This document shows, one piece after another, positions 44,382 through 54,377 of a DNA stretch of 64,000 nucleotides. Location of the stretch: assembly GCF_021129175.1 (NCBI RefSeq), contig NZ_JAJOHV010000017.1, forward strand, positions 123,878 through 187,877. The letters are read 5' to 3'. The stretch comes from Chromobacterium piscinae (GTDB lineage: Bacteria; Pseudomonadota; Gammaproteobacteria; Burkholderiales; Chromobacteriaceae). The notes under the pieces were generated by a model. The model was given only the letters and a program-made list of their open reading frames with translations, was not told the DNA's origin and made no database searches. The position numbers and the translations under genes were made by a program. The stretch's first letter is position 1, and each line of letters begins with the position of its first letter.

Positions 44382-46709
44382 ATGGACGCCATCACTCAAA
44401 ATGCTACCCAAGCCAACCCGTGGCGCGACTTCGCCGCAGGCGACTGGCAGAGCAAGGTCGATGTCCGCAACTTCATCCAGCTGAACTATCAGCCGTACGA
44501 AGGCGACGACAGCTTCCTGGCTGGCGCCACCGAGCGCACCAAGAAGCTGTGGGATACTCTGGGCGAACTGCTGAAGCAGGAACGCGCCAAGGGCGTGCTG
44601 GACGTGTCCGCCGACCGCGGCTCCTCCATCACCGCGCACGAAGCCGGCTACATCGACCAGGCCAACGAAGTGATCGTCGGCCTGCAAACCGATGCCCCGC
44701 TGAAGCGCGCCATCATGCCGAACGGCGGCCTGCGCATGGTCGAGAACGGCCTGGAAGCCTTCGGCTTCAAGCTGGACCCGATGATCAAGGAAGTGTGGGA
44801 AAAGTATCGCAAGAGCCATAACCAGGGCGTGTTCGATGTCTACACCCCGGAAATCATGGCTTGCCGCAAGTCTGGCGTGATCACCGGCCTGCCGGACGCC
44901 TACGGCCGCGGCCGCATCATCGGCGACTACCGCCGCGTGGCCCTGTACGGCACCGACTTCCTGCGCGCCGAGCGCCAGCAAGTGTTCCACGAGCTGGACA
45001 ACGCCACCTTCACCGATGAAGTGATGCGCCAGCGCGAAGAGCTGTCCGAACAATTCCGCGCTCTGGACGAGCTGAAGCAGATGGCCGCCAAGTACGGTTA
45101 CGACATCAGCCGCCCGGCCGCCAATGCCCGCGAAGCGGTGCAGTGGGTGTACTTCGCCTACCTGGCCGCCGTCAAGGAACAGAACGGCGCCGCCATGTCC
45201 TTCGGCCGCGTGTCCACCTTCCTGGACGTCTACATCGAGCGCGACATCGCCGCCGGTGCGCTGACCGAGGCTGAAGCCCAGGAAATGATCGACGATCTGG
45301 TGATCAAGCTGCGCATTGTTCGCTTCCTGCGCACTCCGGAATACGATCAACTGTTCTCCGGCGACCCGACCTGGGTGACCGAATCCATCGGCGGCATGGG
45401 CGAAGACGGCCGCACCCTGGTGACCAAGAACAGCTTCCGTTTCCTGAACACCCTGTACAACCTGGGCCCGGCCCCGGAACCGAACCTGACCGTGCTGTGG
45501 TCCACCCGCTTCCCGCAAGGTTTCAAGAACTTCTGCGCCAAGGTCTCCATCGATACCAGCGCCATCCAGTATGAAAACGACGATCTGATGCTGCCTTACT
45601 GGGGCGACGACTACGGCATCGCCTGCTGCGTGTCGGCGATGAAGATCGGCAAGCAGATGCAGTTCTTCGGCGCCCGCGCCAACCTGGCCAAGGCCATGCT
45701 GTACGCAATCAACGGCGGCCGCGACGAGAAATCCGGCGCGCTGGTGGCCCACGGTTTCGAGCCCATCACCAGCGACGTGCTGACCTACGACGAGCTGATG
45801 CCCAAGTTCGAGAAGATGATGGACTGGCTGGCCGCCACCTACGTCAAGGCGCTGAACTGCATCCATTACATGCACGACAAGTACGCCTACGAGCGCATCG
45901 AGATGGCGCTGCACGACCGCGACATCGTCCGCACCATGGCTTGCGGCATCGCCGGCCTGTCGGTGGCCGCCGACTCGCTGTCCGCCGTCAAGTTCGCCAA
46001 GGTCCACATCATCCGCAATGAAGAAGGCCTGGCCGTCGACTACAAGATCGAAGGCGACTACCCGGCTTACGGCAACAACGACGACCGCGTCGACGACATC
46101 GCCGTGTGGCTGACCCAGTCCTTCATGGACAAGATCAAGGCCCAGCCGTACTTCTATCGCGATTCCAAGCCGACCCAGTCGGTGCTGACCATCACTTCCA
46201 ACGTGGTGTACGGCAAGAAGACCGGCAACACCCCGGACGGCCGCCGCGCCGGCGAACCGTTCTCCCCGGGCGCCAACCCGATGAACGGCCGCGACGTGAA
46301 GGGCTTTGTCGCCGCGGGCGCCTCGGTGGCCAAGCTGCCGTACGACTCGGCGCTGGACGGCATCAGCTGGACCGCTTCGGCCACGCCTGACGCGCTGGGC
46401 CACACCGCTGAAGAGCGCATCCTGAACCTGGCTAACTGCCTGGACGGTTTCTGCTCCGCGCATCCGACCGAGTTCAGCAGCGCCAACTGCACGCCGTTCG
46501 ATTGCGAAGGCGAGCGCCACATCGCCGGCGGCGGCTTCCACGTCAACGTCAACGTGTTCAAGCGCGAAACCCTGCTGGATGCGATGGAGCACCCGGAACT
46601 GTACCCGCAGCTGACCATCCGCGTGTCGGGCTACGCCGTGAACTTCATCAAGCTGACTCGCGAGCAGCAGATGGACGTGATCAACCGTACCTTCCACGGC
46701 AAGATGTAA
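44382..46709 (+). CDS. pflB: Pyruvate formate-lyase (formate C-acetyltransferase)
   Basis: A 775-residue glycyl-radical enzyme that converts pyruvate and CoA to acetyl-CoA and formate during anaerobic growth. The catalytic cysteine pair is in [12 protein letters not shown] and the radical glycine is about residue 750 in RVSGYAVNF, both intact. A strong ribosome site (aaggagg) precedes the ATG. A terminator and the activase gene pflA follow. Codon use looks highly optimised, as for an abundant protein. Confidence 0.98.
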   Translation: MDAITQNATQANPWRDFAAGDWQSKVDVRNFIQLNYQPYEGDDSFLAGATERTKKLWDTLGELLKQERAKGVLDVSADRGSSITAHEAGYIDQANEVIVGLQTDAPLKRAIMPNGGLRMVENGLEAFGFKLDPMIKEVWEKYRKSHNQGVFDVYTPEIMACRKSGVITGLPDAYGRGRIIGDYRRVALYGTDFLRAERQQVFHELDNATFTDEVMRQREELSEQFRALDELKQMAAKYGYDISRPAANAREAVQWVYFAYLAAVKEQNGAAMSFGRVSTFLDVYIERDIAAGALTEAEAQEMIDDLVIKLRIVRFLRTPEYDQLFSGDPTWVTESIGGMGEDGRTLVTKNSFRFLNTLYNLGPAPEPNLTVLWSTRFPQGFKNFCAKVSIDTSAIQYENDDLMLPYWGDDYGIACCVSAMKIGKQMQFFGARANLAKAMLYAINGGRDEKSGALVAHGFEPITSDVLTYDELMPKFEKMMDWLAATYVKALNCIHYMHDKYAYERIEMALHDRDIVRTMACGIAGLSVAADSLSAVKFAKVHIIRNEEGLAVDYKIEGDYPAYGNNDDRVDDIAVWLTQSFMDKIKAQPYFYRDSKPTQSVLTITSNVVYGKKTGNTPDGRRAGEPFSPGANPMNGRDVKGFVAAGASVAKLPYDSALDGISWTASATPDALGHTAEERILNLANCLDGFCSAHPTEFSSANCTPFDCEGERHIAGGGFHVNVNVFKRETLLDAMEHPELYPQLTIRVSGYAVNFIKLTREQQMDVINRTFHGKM

Positions 46710-46733
46710 GCTGAGTTAGCCTCAAGCAGCAAT

Positions 46734-46768
46734 GGGCGGGGCTTCCACCAGGAACGCCCCGCCTTTTT
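46734..46768 (+). terminator. Terminator after pflB
   Basis: The arms gggcggggc and cgccccgcc, extended by ttcc/ggaa, are followed by five T. It lies 25 bases after the pflB stop and 25 bases before the pflA start, so pflA is probably expressed by read-through at a lower level. Confidence 0.85.
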
Positions 46769-46792
46769 CATGGATATACCGGAGATACGGCA

Positions 46793-47572
46793 ATGACCCC
46801 ACCCATCGCCGCAGACCATACCGCCCAAGGCGCCAGCGCCGGCACCATAGGCTATTTGCATTCCACCGAAAGCGGCGCCGGCGTCGACGGCCCCGGCATG
46901 CGTTTCGTGTTTTTCACCTCGGGCTGTCAATTCCGCTGCCTGTACTGCCATAACCCGGATACCTGGAAGCTGCACAACGGCCGCCAGGTGACGGTGGAGC
47001 AGGCCTTGTCCGAAGTTGCGTCTTACGCCCGTTTTCTTAAATTCGCCGGCGGCGTCACCATTTCCGGCGGCGAGCCGCTGATGCAGCATGAGTTCGTCGG
47101 CGAGCTGTTCCATGCGATCAAGCAACGCTTCGGCCTGCACACCGCGCTGGATACCCAAGGTTTCCTGCATGAGCGGGTGACGGACGAATGGTTCGACGAT
47201 GTCGATCTGGTGATGCTGGACATCAAGCATTCCGATCCCGACAAGTATCAGGCCCTGACCGGCCAGCCCTTGCAGCCTACGCTGGACTTCGCCCAGCGGC
47301 TGCAGCGGCTCGGCAAGAAGATGTGGATACGCTATGTGCTGGTGCCCGGCCTGACTGACGGCGACGCCGACATCGAGCGGCTGGCCGATTTCGTCGCCAC
47401 GCTGGGCGACGTGGTGGAGCGGGTGGAGGTGCTGCCTTTCCACCAACTGGGCAAGGACAAGTGGGCGCAGCTGGGCATGGAGTACCAGCTGAACGACACG
47501 CCTATCCCCACCGCCGAGCAAGTGGCGCATGCGCGCGCGCTGTTCGCCAGCCGCGGCATGAAAGTCACCTGA
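46793..47572 (+). CDS. pflA: Pyruvate formate-lyase-activating enzyme
   Basis: A 259-residue radical-SAM enzyme that generates the glycyl radical on PflB. The iron-sulfur motif is CQFRCLYC with Cys45, Cys49 and Cys52, followed by HNPDTW; GGEPLMQ is the SAM-binding motif. Ribosome site ggagat. It directly follows the terminator of its substrate gene pflB. Confidence 0.97.
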   Translation: MTPPIAADHTAQGASAGTIGYLHSTESGAGVDGPGMRFVFFTSGCQFRCLYCHNPDTWKLHNGRQVTVEQALSEVASYARFLKFAGGVTISGGEPLMQHEFVGELFHAIKQRFGLHTALDTQGFLHERVTDEWFDDVDLVMLDIKHSDPDKYQALTGQPLQPTLDFAQRLQRLGKKMWIRYVLVPGLTDGDADIERLADFVATLGDVVERVEVLPFHQLGKDKWAQLGMEYQLNDTPIPTAEQVAHARALFASRGMKVT

Positions 47573-47594
47573 GCTTTCGCTGCATTATTTCGCC

Positions 47595-47627
47595 AAACCG
47601 CCGCCGCGCTTCGCGCCGGCGGTTTTT
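47595..47627 (+). terminator. Terminator after pflA
   Basis: The arms aaaccgccg and cggcggttt, with an inner gcgcttcgcgc-type loop, are followed by ttttt and a second T-run. Confidence 0.85.
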
Positions 47628-47685
47628 GCGTTTTTGGGGCACCTTGGCGTTTGCGAGCGGTCTGGAATAAGGAAAAGGAGCGGGA

Positions 47686-48429
47686 ATGAGCAAGATTCTG
47701 GAGATTTGCGCCGGTTCGCTGGCGTCCTGCATAGCCGCGCAGGAAGGCGGCGCGCAGCGGGTGGAGCTGTGCGACAACCTGGGCGAGGGCGGCACCACGC
47801 CGTCCTATGGCACGCTGGCGATGGCGCGCGGCAAGCTGGGTATCAAGCTGCACGCCATCATTCGCCCGCGCGGCGGCGATTTTCTGTATTCCACGCTGGA
47901 GTTCGACGCGATGGCGCATGATGTCGAGGTTTGCCGCAGCCTGGGGCTGGATGGCGTGGTGCTGGGCCTGCTGACCGCGGACGGCGATGTCGACGCGGCC
48001 CGCACCCGCGAGCTGGCCGCGCTGGCGGGACCGATGGCGGTGACCTTTCACCGCGCTTTCGACTTGGCGCGCGATCCGCGGCGGGCGCTGGAGGACGTGA
48101 TCGCTGCCGGTTGCACGCGCCTGCTCAGCTCCGGCCAGGCGCCGAGCGCGCCGCAGGGCGCGGCGCTGCTGTCTAGCCTGCGCGAGCAGGCCGGGGCGAG
48201 ACTGACTGTGATGCCCGGCGCCGGCGTGCGCGCCGGCAATATCGCGGAACTGGCGGCGGCGAGCGGTTGCGTGGAATTCCACGCGTCGGCGCGGGGCATG
48301 GCGGAGAGCGGGATGCGCTACCGGCGCGGCGGCGTCGGCATGGGCGTGCCGGGCGTCGATGAATACGCGCGGCAGGAAACTTCGGCGGCGCTGGTGAGGG
48401 AACTGCGGGACGCGCTGGATCGCTTATGA
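47686..48429 (+). CDS. cutC: CutC family TIM-barrel protein
   Basis: A 247-residue protein of the CutC family: LEICAGSLASCIAAQEGGAQRVELCDNLGEGGTTPSYG and IRPRGGDFLYS at the N-terminus, VTFHRAFD in the centre and FHASAR near the C-terminus. The family was once linked to copper homeostasis, but a direct role is doubtful and its reaction is not settled. Ribosome site aaggagcggga. It stands alone between terminated neighbours. Confidence 0.92.
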   Translation: MSKILEICAGSLASCIAAQEGGAQRVELCDNLGEGGTTPSYGTLAMARGKLGIKLHAIIRPRGGDFLYSTLEFDAMAHDVEVCRSLGLDGVVLGLLTADGDVDAARTRELAALAGPMAVTFHRAFDLARDPRRALEDVIAAGCTRLLSSGQAPSAPQGAALLSSLREQAGARLTVMPGAGVRAGNIAELAAASGCVEFHASARGMAESGMRYRRGGVGMGVPGVDEYARQETSAALVRELRDALDRL

Positions 48430-48547
48430 GCGGCTGCGCATTGAAGCGGCATGGAATATTGCCAGTCTGAATTTACCTTAAATGTGTGGCACACTTTCTT
48501 AACAAATGGCATAAGCATCCTATGTCAGCCTACAGAGGAGGTGAGCT

Positions 48548-50212
48548 ATGAAACTGGTTTCCATGTCCCGCAACGCGCTGGCCGGCGGCGGCCTTCTGCT
48601 GATCGCCCTGCCGGCGCTGGCGGGCCAGGGCGCGGTGGCTTCGCCGGACCAATACGGCGCGGAAGTCGCCGCGCGAATCCTGAAGTCCGGCGGCAACGCG
48701 GTGGACGCCGCGGTGGCCACCGCTTTCGCGCTGGCGGTCACCTATCCGGAAGCCGGCAATATCGGCGGCGGCGGTTTCATGACCATCTACCAGGGCGGCA
48801 AGCCGTATTTCCTCGATTACCGTGAAGTGGCGCCCAAGGCCGCCAGCCGCGACATGTACCTGGACAAGGACGGCAAGGTGTCGCCGGACATGAGCCTGGT
48901 CGGCGCGCGCGCCGCCGGGGTGCCGGGCACGGTGATGGGCTTGTGGCAGGCGCACCAGCGCTTCGGCAAGCTGCAATGGAAGCAGTTGCTGGAGCCGGCG
49001 ATCAACTACGCCGAGCAGGGCTTCACCGTGGCCGCCCGCCAATACCAGTACCGCGACGAGGCGGTGAAGCTGTTCGAAGGCAAAACCAACTTCGCCCAGT
49101 ATTTCGGCAAGATGAAGGGCGGCGAGACCTTCCGCCAGCCCGAGCTGGCCTCCACGCTGAAACGCATCGCCCGCTACGGCGCGGCCGAGTTCTACCAGGG
49201 CGACACCGCCAAGCTGCTGGTGGCGCAGATGAAGCGCGACAAGGGTCTGATCACTGCCGACGACCTCAACGACTACCGCGCCAAGTGGCGCGAGCCGATC
49301 AAGATCAGTTGGCGCGACCGGATGGTCTATACCGCGCCGCCGCCCAGCTCCGGCGGCATCGCGCTGGCGCAGCTGCTGGGCATCAAGCAGGAGCGGGCGT
49401 CGGATTTCACCGGCGTGGCGTTGAACTCCGCGCGCTACATCCACCTGTTGGCGGAGATCGAGAAGCGGGTGTTCGCCGACCGCGCCGACTACCTGGGCGA
49501 TCCGGACTTCGTCAAGACGCCGGCGGCGCAGCTGATCGACCCGGCTTATCTCGCGCGCCGCGCGACCGAGATCAACCCCACCGCCATTTCGCCGACGCCC
49601 GACATCAAGCCGGGACTGGACCCGCGCCAGACCACCCACTTTTCCATCGTCGACAAGTGGGGCAACGCGGTGGCCAACACCTATACCCTGAATTTCGATT
49701 TCGGCAGCGGCGTGGTGGTCAAGGGCGCAGGCTTCCTGCTCAACGACGAGATGGACGATTTCAGCGCCAAGCCCGGCGTGGCCAACGCCTTCGGCGTGGT
49801 GGGCAAGGACGCCAATGCCATCGCGCCCGGCAAGCGCATGCTGTCGTCGATGTCGCCCACCATCGTCACCCGCGACGGCAAAGTGGAGCTGGTGATCGGC
49901 ACGCCCGGCGGTTCGCGCATCTTCACCTCCATCTTCCAGGTGCTGAACAATCTGTACGACTACAAGCTGTCGCTGAAAGACGCGGTGGCGGCGCAGCGCG
50001 TCCATCATCAGCTGCTGCCCAAGGACACCATTTTCTATGACCAGTACGCGCCGTTGGCCGGCCAGGCCGCCCAGGAGCTGAAGGCGATGGGCTATACGCT
50101 GAAGGACCAGGGCTGGCGGATGGGCGACATCCAGGCGGTGAGGGTGAGCGGCGACAAGACCGAAACCGCGTCCGATCCGCGCGGCCGCGGCGTCGGCCTC
50201 GTCGTTGAATAA
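48548..50212 (+). CDS. ggt: Gamma-glutamyltransferase
   Basis: A 554-residue precursor with a signal peptide (ALAGGGLLLIALPALAG). It cleaves glutathione and other gamma-glutamyl compounds in the periplasm. It self-cleaves before the threonine in RQTTHFSIVD (about residue 359), giving large and small subunits. ANIGGGGFM-like residues (GNIGGGGFMTIYQGG) near the N-terminus and GTPGGSRIFTSIFQVL in the small subunit complete the family signatures. Ribosome site gaggaggtg. Confidence 0.94.
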   Translation: MKLVSMSRNALAGGGLLLIALPALAGQGAVASPDQYGAEVAARILKSGGNAVDAAVATAFALAVTYPEAGNIGGGGFMTIYQGGKPYFLDYREVAPKAASRDMYLDKDGKVSPDMSLVGARAAGVPGTVMGLWQAHQRFGKLQWKQLLEPAINYAEQGFTVAARQYQYRDEAVKLFEGKTNFAQYFGKMKGGETFRQPELASTLKRIARYGAAEFYQGDTAKLLVAQMKRDKGLITADDLNDYRAKWREPIKISWRDRMVYTAPPPSSGGIALAQLLGIKQERASDFTGVALNSARYIHLLAEIEKRVFADRADYLGDPDFVKTPAAQLIDPAYLARRATEINPTAISPTPDIKPGLDPRQTTHFSIVDKWGNAVANTYTLNFDFGSGVVVKGAGFLLNDEMDDFSAKPGVANAFGVVGKDANAIAPGKRMLSSMSPTIVTRDGKVELVIGTPGGSRIFTSIFQVLNNLYDYKLSLKDAVAAQRVHHQLLPKDTIFYDQYAPLAGQAAQELKAMGYTLKDQGWRMGDIQAVRVSGDKTETASDPRGRGVGLVVE

Positions 50213-50244
50213 GCGAATTTTGAACAGAGAAAAACGAGAAAGAC

Positions 50245-50670
50245 ATGCAGTACAAAACCGTGTTGAGCGATGCGGCGGACGCCGAAACCCGAGCGGCCAT
50301 CGTCGCGCCCCTGGTTGCCTATAACGATGCCCAAGTCGGCGCCGGCGACCACCGGCCGCTGGTGATCCGGGTGGAGGACGAGGGCGGCCAGGTGGTAGGC
50401 GGCCTGTGGGGCTACACCCGTTACGGCTGGCTGTACACCGAGCTGCTGGCCGCGCCGTCCGGCGCGCGGGGCCTGGGGCTGGGCCGCCGGCTGATGGAAG
50501 AGGCCGAGGCTGAAGCGAGGACGCGCGGCTGCGTCGGCGCCTGGGTGGACACCCATAGTTTCCAGGCGCCGCGCTTCTACGAAAGCCTGGGCTACCAGCG
50601 CTTCGGCGAGCTGGACGACTACCCGCCCGGGCACAGCCGCATTTTTTACCGGAAGTCGTTGCGGGACTGA
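50245..50670 (+). CDS. GNAT-family N-acetyltransferase
   Basis: A 141-residue protein with the acetyl-CoA-binding pattern LGLGRRLMEEAEAEARTRGC and the terminal FYESLGYQRFGELDDYPPGHSRIFYRKSL. It acetylates a small molecule or protein amine; the substrate is not visible. It lies 32 bp after ggt and may be co-transcribed with it. Confidence 0.88.
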   Translation: MQYKTVLSDAADAETRAAIVAPLVAYNDAQVGAGDHRPLVIRVEDEGGQVVGGLWGYTRYGWLYTELLAAPSGARGLGLGRRLMEEAEAEARTRGCVGAWVDTHSFQAPRFYESLGYQRFGELDDYPPGHSRIFYRKSLRD

Positions 50671-50745
50671 TTTGGCCGCCGGGCGTGCCAACGCCCGGCA
50701 TTGGCAAATTTATCGAATCATGACTGGTGATTGGTTCGAGTCTCG

Positions 50746-50789
50746 ACTAAAACGCTATGTGTAACTACCTAGGCAGTAGGGAGCATAGC
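50746..50789 (+). promoter_or_regulatory. Conserved upstream block of chemoreceptor gene 1
   Basis: ACTAAAACGCTAtGTGTAA at 50746-50764, followed by ggagcatagcGTG, recurs before the second receptor gene (52587-52605) at almost the same distance. It probably contains the promoter (TGTAAC as a -10 candidate) and the ribosome site. Confidence 0.5.
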
Positions 50790-52439
50790 GTGATTCAACT
50801 TCTTGCCCAATTCAGCATCCGCGCCAAAATTTTCGGTTTGATCGTCCTTGGCGTGCTGGCCGCGCTGATCATCGGCGTCAACGGCATTTCCGGCGCTTCC
50901 AGCATGTTCGACTTGACCAAGGACATGCACGACAACGCGCTCAAGCCGGTTTACCTGCTGGGCCAAGCCGCCAAGCAGGCGGCTTACGTCAACCGCGCCG
51001 ATTACCGTTTCATTGCAGAGTCCGAGAAGGCGCAGATGGACCAAGTGCAGGCCAACCGGGACAAGTTTGCGGCGGCGATGAAAGGTTTTCTCGACCAGTA
51101 CCGCCAGACCCAGCTGACGCCGCCCGAAGTAGACGGCCTGAAGCGTTTCGACGCCGCCTGGGCGGCGATGGAAGGGCCGTGCAAGCAGGTGCGCGATCTC
51201 AGCTACACCGACACCGGCAACGGCGAGAACAACAAGAAGGCCTTGGTCATCATGTCCAAGCAGTGCCGGCCGCTGTTCACCGCCGCCGATGACGTGTTGG
51301 CCGAGCTGTCCAACATCAATATCAAGCTGGCGGACAAATCGCTGGACGACGCCCAGGGCAAGTACCAGGCGCTGCGGACCATGGCGATCACCGTGCTGGC
51401 GGTGGGGCTGGTGGTGTTGACCGCGCTGGGGCTGGCGATCCAGACCGGCATCGTCGGCAGCCTGAAGGAAGCCTGTCGGGCGATGGAAAAGATGGGCGGC
51501 GGCGATCTGACCGGCGAGGTCAAGGTCAGCGGCCGGGACGAAATCGCGGAAATGATGCGCTCCTTGTCCGACACCCAGCACCGGCTGCGCACCACAGTGG
51601 GCGAGATCATCCGCTCGGCGGCCAGCGTGGCGGCCACTTCCGAGCAACTGGCGGCGTCGACCGAACAGGTCAGCGCCAGCATCGGCCAGCAGGTCAACGC
51701 CACCTCCAGCGCCGCGGCGTCGATAGAAGAGCTGACGGTCAGCATAGACCTGTGCGCCAGCAACGCCGGCCAGGCCAACGAGCAGGCGGCGGAAGCCGGC
51801 CAGCAGGCCAAGGCCGGCAACAAGGACGTGCAAGACTCCACCGTCCGGGTGAAGCGGGTCAACGAAAGCGTGACCAGCTCGGCAGACAGTCTGGAATCGC
51901 TGTCCGACCAGGCGCAGCAGATCGGCAGCATCGCCACCGTGATCAAGGACGTGGCCGACCAGACCAACCTGTTGGCGCTGAACGCGGCGATCGAGGCGGC
52001 GCGCGCCGGCGAGCAGGGCCGCGGCTTCGCCGTGGTGGCCGACGAGGTGAGGAAGCTCGCCGAGCGCACCACCAGCTCGGCGCAGGAAATCACCAATATG
52101 ATAGGCAAGATCCAAGACGGCGCGCGCGAGGCGGTGGACGGCATGCGCAGCAGCCGCGAGATCGTCGCCGACGTGGTGGTGGCGGCCGAAAACGCGTCGG
52201 CCACCATCAGCACGGTGGAAGAGCGCGCCGCCGGCGTGGTGTCGGCGATCAACGAGATCGCGATGGCGGTGGGCGAGCAGCGCCAGGCCAGCACCGAGCT
52301 GGCCGGGCGGGTGGAAGCCATCGCCGAGATGTCCAAGGAAAACGGCATCGCGGTGGATGTGTTCTCGCAGGCGACGCGCGAGCTGGCGATGGTGGCGGAA
52401 AAGCTGCAACAGACCACGCTGGCGTTCCGCATGGATTGA
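50790..52439 (+). CDS. Methyl-accepting chemotaxis protein 1
   Basis: A 549-residue receptor starting at GTG; gggag sits 6 bases upstream, and the same start fits the next receptor. A first membrane helix (about 14-34) is followed by a four-helix periplasmic domain, a second helix (about 203-223), a HAMP region and a signalling domain with the hairpin tip [37 protein letters not shown]. It relays ligand binding to CheA. No C-terminal CheR-binding pentapeptide is seen. It is a tandem paralogue of the gene at 52632. Confidence 0.94.
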   Translation: MIQLLAQFSIRAKIFGLIVLGVLAALIIGVNGISGASSMFDLTKDMHDNALKPVYLLGQAAKQAAYVNRADYRFIAESEKAQMDQVQANRDKFAAAMKGFLDQYRQTQLTPPEVDGLKRFDAAWAAMEGPCKQVRDLSYTDTGNGENNKKALVIMSKQCRPLFTAADDVLAELSNINIKLADKSLDDAQGKYQALRTMAITVLAVGLVVLTALGLAIQTGIVGSLKEACRAMEKMGGGDLTGEVKVSGRDEIAEMMRSLSDTQHRLRTTVGEIIRSAASVAATSEQLAASTEQVSASIGQQVNATSSAAASIEELTVSIDLCASNAGQANEQAAEAGQQAKAGNKDVQDSTVRVKRVNESVTSSADSLESLSDQAQQIGSIATVIKDVADQTNLLALNAAIEAARAGEQGRGFAVVADEVRKLAERTTSSAQEITNMIGKIQDGAREAVDGMRSSREIVADVVVAAENASATISTVEERAAGVVSAINEIAMAVGEQRQASTELAGRVEAIAEMSKENGIAVDVFSQATRELAMVAEKLQQTTLAFRMD

Positions 52440-52458
52440 TCAGCAGCTGTCTTTCCAA

Positions 52459-52495
52459 CGCCCCCGGCAGTGTTGTCCGCTGCCGGGGGCGTTTT
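52459..52495 (+). terminator. Terminator after chemoreceptor gene 1
   Basis: The arms cgcccccggca and tgccgggggcg (11 bp) are followed by tttt. It separates the two receptor genes into independent units. Confidence 0.85.
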
Positions 52496-52586
52496 CACAT
52501 GCGCCGCCGCAAAGCATGGCGGACGCTTTGATGCGGGTTGCGCCATCGGGCGGCGGCGGAGGGCTTGGTGATTGCTTCTAGTCTCA

Positions 52587-52631
52587 ACTAAAACGCTAGG
52601 TGTAATGACCTCTGGCCGCTTGGAGCATAGC
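52587..52631 (+). promoter_or_regulatory. Conserved upstream block of chemoreceptor gene 2
   Basis: ACTAAAACGCTAgGTGTAA at 52587-52605, then tggagcatagcGTG, repeats the block before receptor gene 1 with one change in the core. The terminator between the genes means this copy is a separate promoter. Confidence 0.5.
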
Positions 52632-54281
52632 GTGACTCAATTTCTCTCCCAATTCAGCATCCGGCTGAAAATCTTCAGCCTGATCGTCGTCGGCGCCGCC
52701 GCCGCGTTCATTATCGGCCTTAACGGTATTTTGGGCGCCTCCAGCATGTTCGAGCTGACCACCGACATGCATAAGAATATGTTGCAGCCGGTGCGCTGGC
52801 TGGGCCAGGCCGCCAAGCAGGCGGCTTATGTCAGCCGTTCCGATTACCGCTACATCGCCGAAACCGAAAAGCCAGAAATGGACCAGGTCGCGGCCACGCG
52901 CGATACGCAGGAAGCCGAGGTAAGACGGTATCTGGACATGTATCGCAAGACCGAGCTGACGCCTCCCGAGGTGGATGGATTGAGGCGCTTCGATGCCGCC
53001 TGGGCGGCGATGGAGGTGCCGTGCAAGCAGATGCGCGATCTCAGTTACGCCGACACCGGCAACGGCGAGAACAACAAGAAGGCGCTGGCCATCATGGCCA
53101 AGCAATGCCGGCCGCTGTTCCAGACTGCCGACGACGTGTTGACCGAACTGTCAAAAATCAACACTAAGCTGGCCGATCAAGCGGAGCAGGAGGCGGAAGC
53201 GAAATACCAGCAAGTGCGAACGACGGCGATCTCGGTGCTGGTGCTCGGCTTGCTTTTGTTGATTGGCCTGGGGCTGGCGATACAGCACGGCATCGTCGGC
53301 AGCCTGCGCAGCGCGGGCGCGGCGATGGAGAAGATAGGCGGCGGCGATCTGACCGGCGACATCCGGCCGCAAGGCAAGGACGAAGTCGCCGACATGATGC
53401 GCTCGCTGGCCGATACCCAGCAGCGGCTGCGCGCTACCGTGGGCGAGATCGTCCGTTCGGCGGCGATGGTCGCCGCCACCTCGGAAGAGCTGGCGGCCTC
53501 CACCGAACAGGTCAGCGCCAGCATCGGCCAGCAGGTCAATGCCACCTCCAGCGCGGCGGCATCGATTGAGGAGCTGACGGTCAGCATAGACTTATGCGCC
53601 AGCAATGCCAGCCACGCCAACGAGCAGGCGGCCGAAGCCGGCCAGCAGGCCAAAGCCGGCAACAAGGACGTGCAGGATTCCACTGCGCAGGTGAGGCGTG
53701 TCAACGAGAGCGTCAGCAGCTCGGCCGACAGCCTGGAGTCGCTGTCCGAGCAGGCGCAGCAGATCGGCAGCATCGCCACCGTGATCAAGGACGTGGCCGA
53801 TCAGACCAACCTCTTGGCGCTGAACGCGGCGATCGAGGCGGCGCGCGCCGGCGAGCAGGGCCGCGGCTTCGCCGTGGTGGCCGACGAGGTGCGCATGCTG
53901 GCCGAGCGCACCACCAGCTCGGCGCAGGAAATCACCAATATGATAGGCAGGATCCAGGGCGGCGCGCGCGAGGCGGTGGACGGCATGCGCAGCAGCCGCC
54001 AAATCGTCGCCGACGTGGTGGTGGCGGCCGAGAACGCGTCGGCCACCATCAGCGCGGTGGAGGAGCGCGCCGCCGGCGTGGTGTCGGTAATCAACGAGAT
54101 CGCGATGGCGGTGGGCGAGCAGCGCCAGGCCAGCACGGAGTTGGCGGGGCGGGTGGAGGCCATCGCGGCGATGTCCAAGGAAAACGGCGTGGCGGTGGAG
54201 GTGTTCTCGCAGGCGACGCGCGAACTGGCGGTGGTGGCGGAGCGGATGCAGCAGACCACGCTGGCTTTCCGAATGGAGTAA
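52632..54281 (+). CDS. Methyl-accepting chemotaxis protein 2
   Basis: A 549-residue receptor, the same length as receptor 1, starting at GTG with ggag 8 bases upstream. The domain order is identical. The signalling half is nearly the same, whereas the ligand domain and second membrane helix differ more (for example [15 protein letters not shown] versus KDMHDNALKPVYLLG). The pair arose by tandem duplication and may sense related ligands. Confidence 0.94.
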   Translation: MTQFLSQFSIRLKIFSLIVVGAAAAFIIGLNGILGASSMFELTTDMHKNMLQPVRWLGQAAKQAAYVSRSDYRYIAETEKPEMDQVAATRDTQEAEVRRYLDMYRKTELTPPEVDGLRRFDAAWAAMEVPCKQMRDLSYADTGNGENNKKALAIMAKQCRPLFQTADDVLTELSKINTKLADQAEQEAEAKYQQVRTTAISVLVLGLLLLIGLGLAIQHGIVGSLRSAGAAMEKIGGGDLTGDIRPQGKDEVADMMRSLADTQQRLRATVGEIVRSAAMVAATSEELAASTEQVSASIGQQVNATSSAAASIEELTVSIDLCASNASHANEQAAEAGQQAKAGNKDVQDSTAQVRRVNESVSSSADSLESLSEQAQQIGSIATVIKDVADQTNLLALNAAIEAARAGEQGRGFAVVADEVRMLAERTTSSAQEITNMIGRIQGGAREAVDGMRSSRQIVADVVVAAENASATISAVEERAAGVVSVINEIAMAVGEQRQASTELAGRVEAIAAMSKENGVAVEVFSQATRELAVVAERMQQTTLAFRME

Positions 54282-54327
54282 GGACGGATTTTGTCCCGCC
54301 GCGCTGGCGGGCGGTCTGGAAAACCAG

Positions 54328-54358
54328 AAGGGGATGCCGGCGAGGCCGGCATCCCCTT
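54328..54358. terminator. Bidirectional terminator between receptor 2 and the LytTR regulator
   Basis: The arms aaggggatgccgg and ccggcatcccctt (13 bp, loop of 5) lie between two convergent genes. T-runs are short, so efficiency is uncertain. Confidence 0.65.
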
Positions 54359-54377
54359 CATGTCTGAAGATGTTTGG

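Noticed and set aside
44352..46697. Minus-strand frame of 781 codons
   Set aside because: It mirrors pflB, whose strong codon bias keeps the opposite strand open.
50746..50764. Block upstream of the chemoreceptors as a sigma-28 promoter
   Set aside because: It starts with CTAAA but lacks the GCCGATAA-type -10 at the required distance in both copies.
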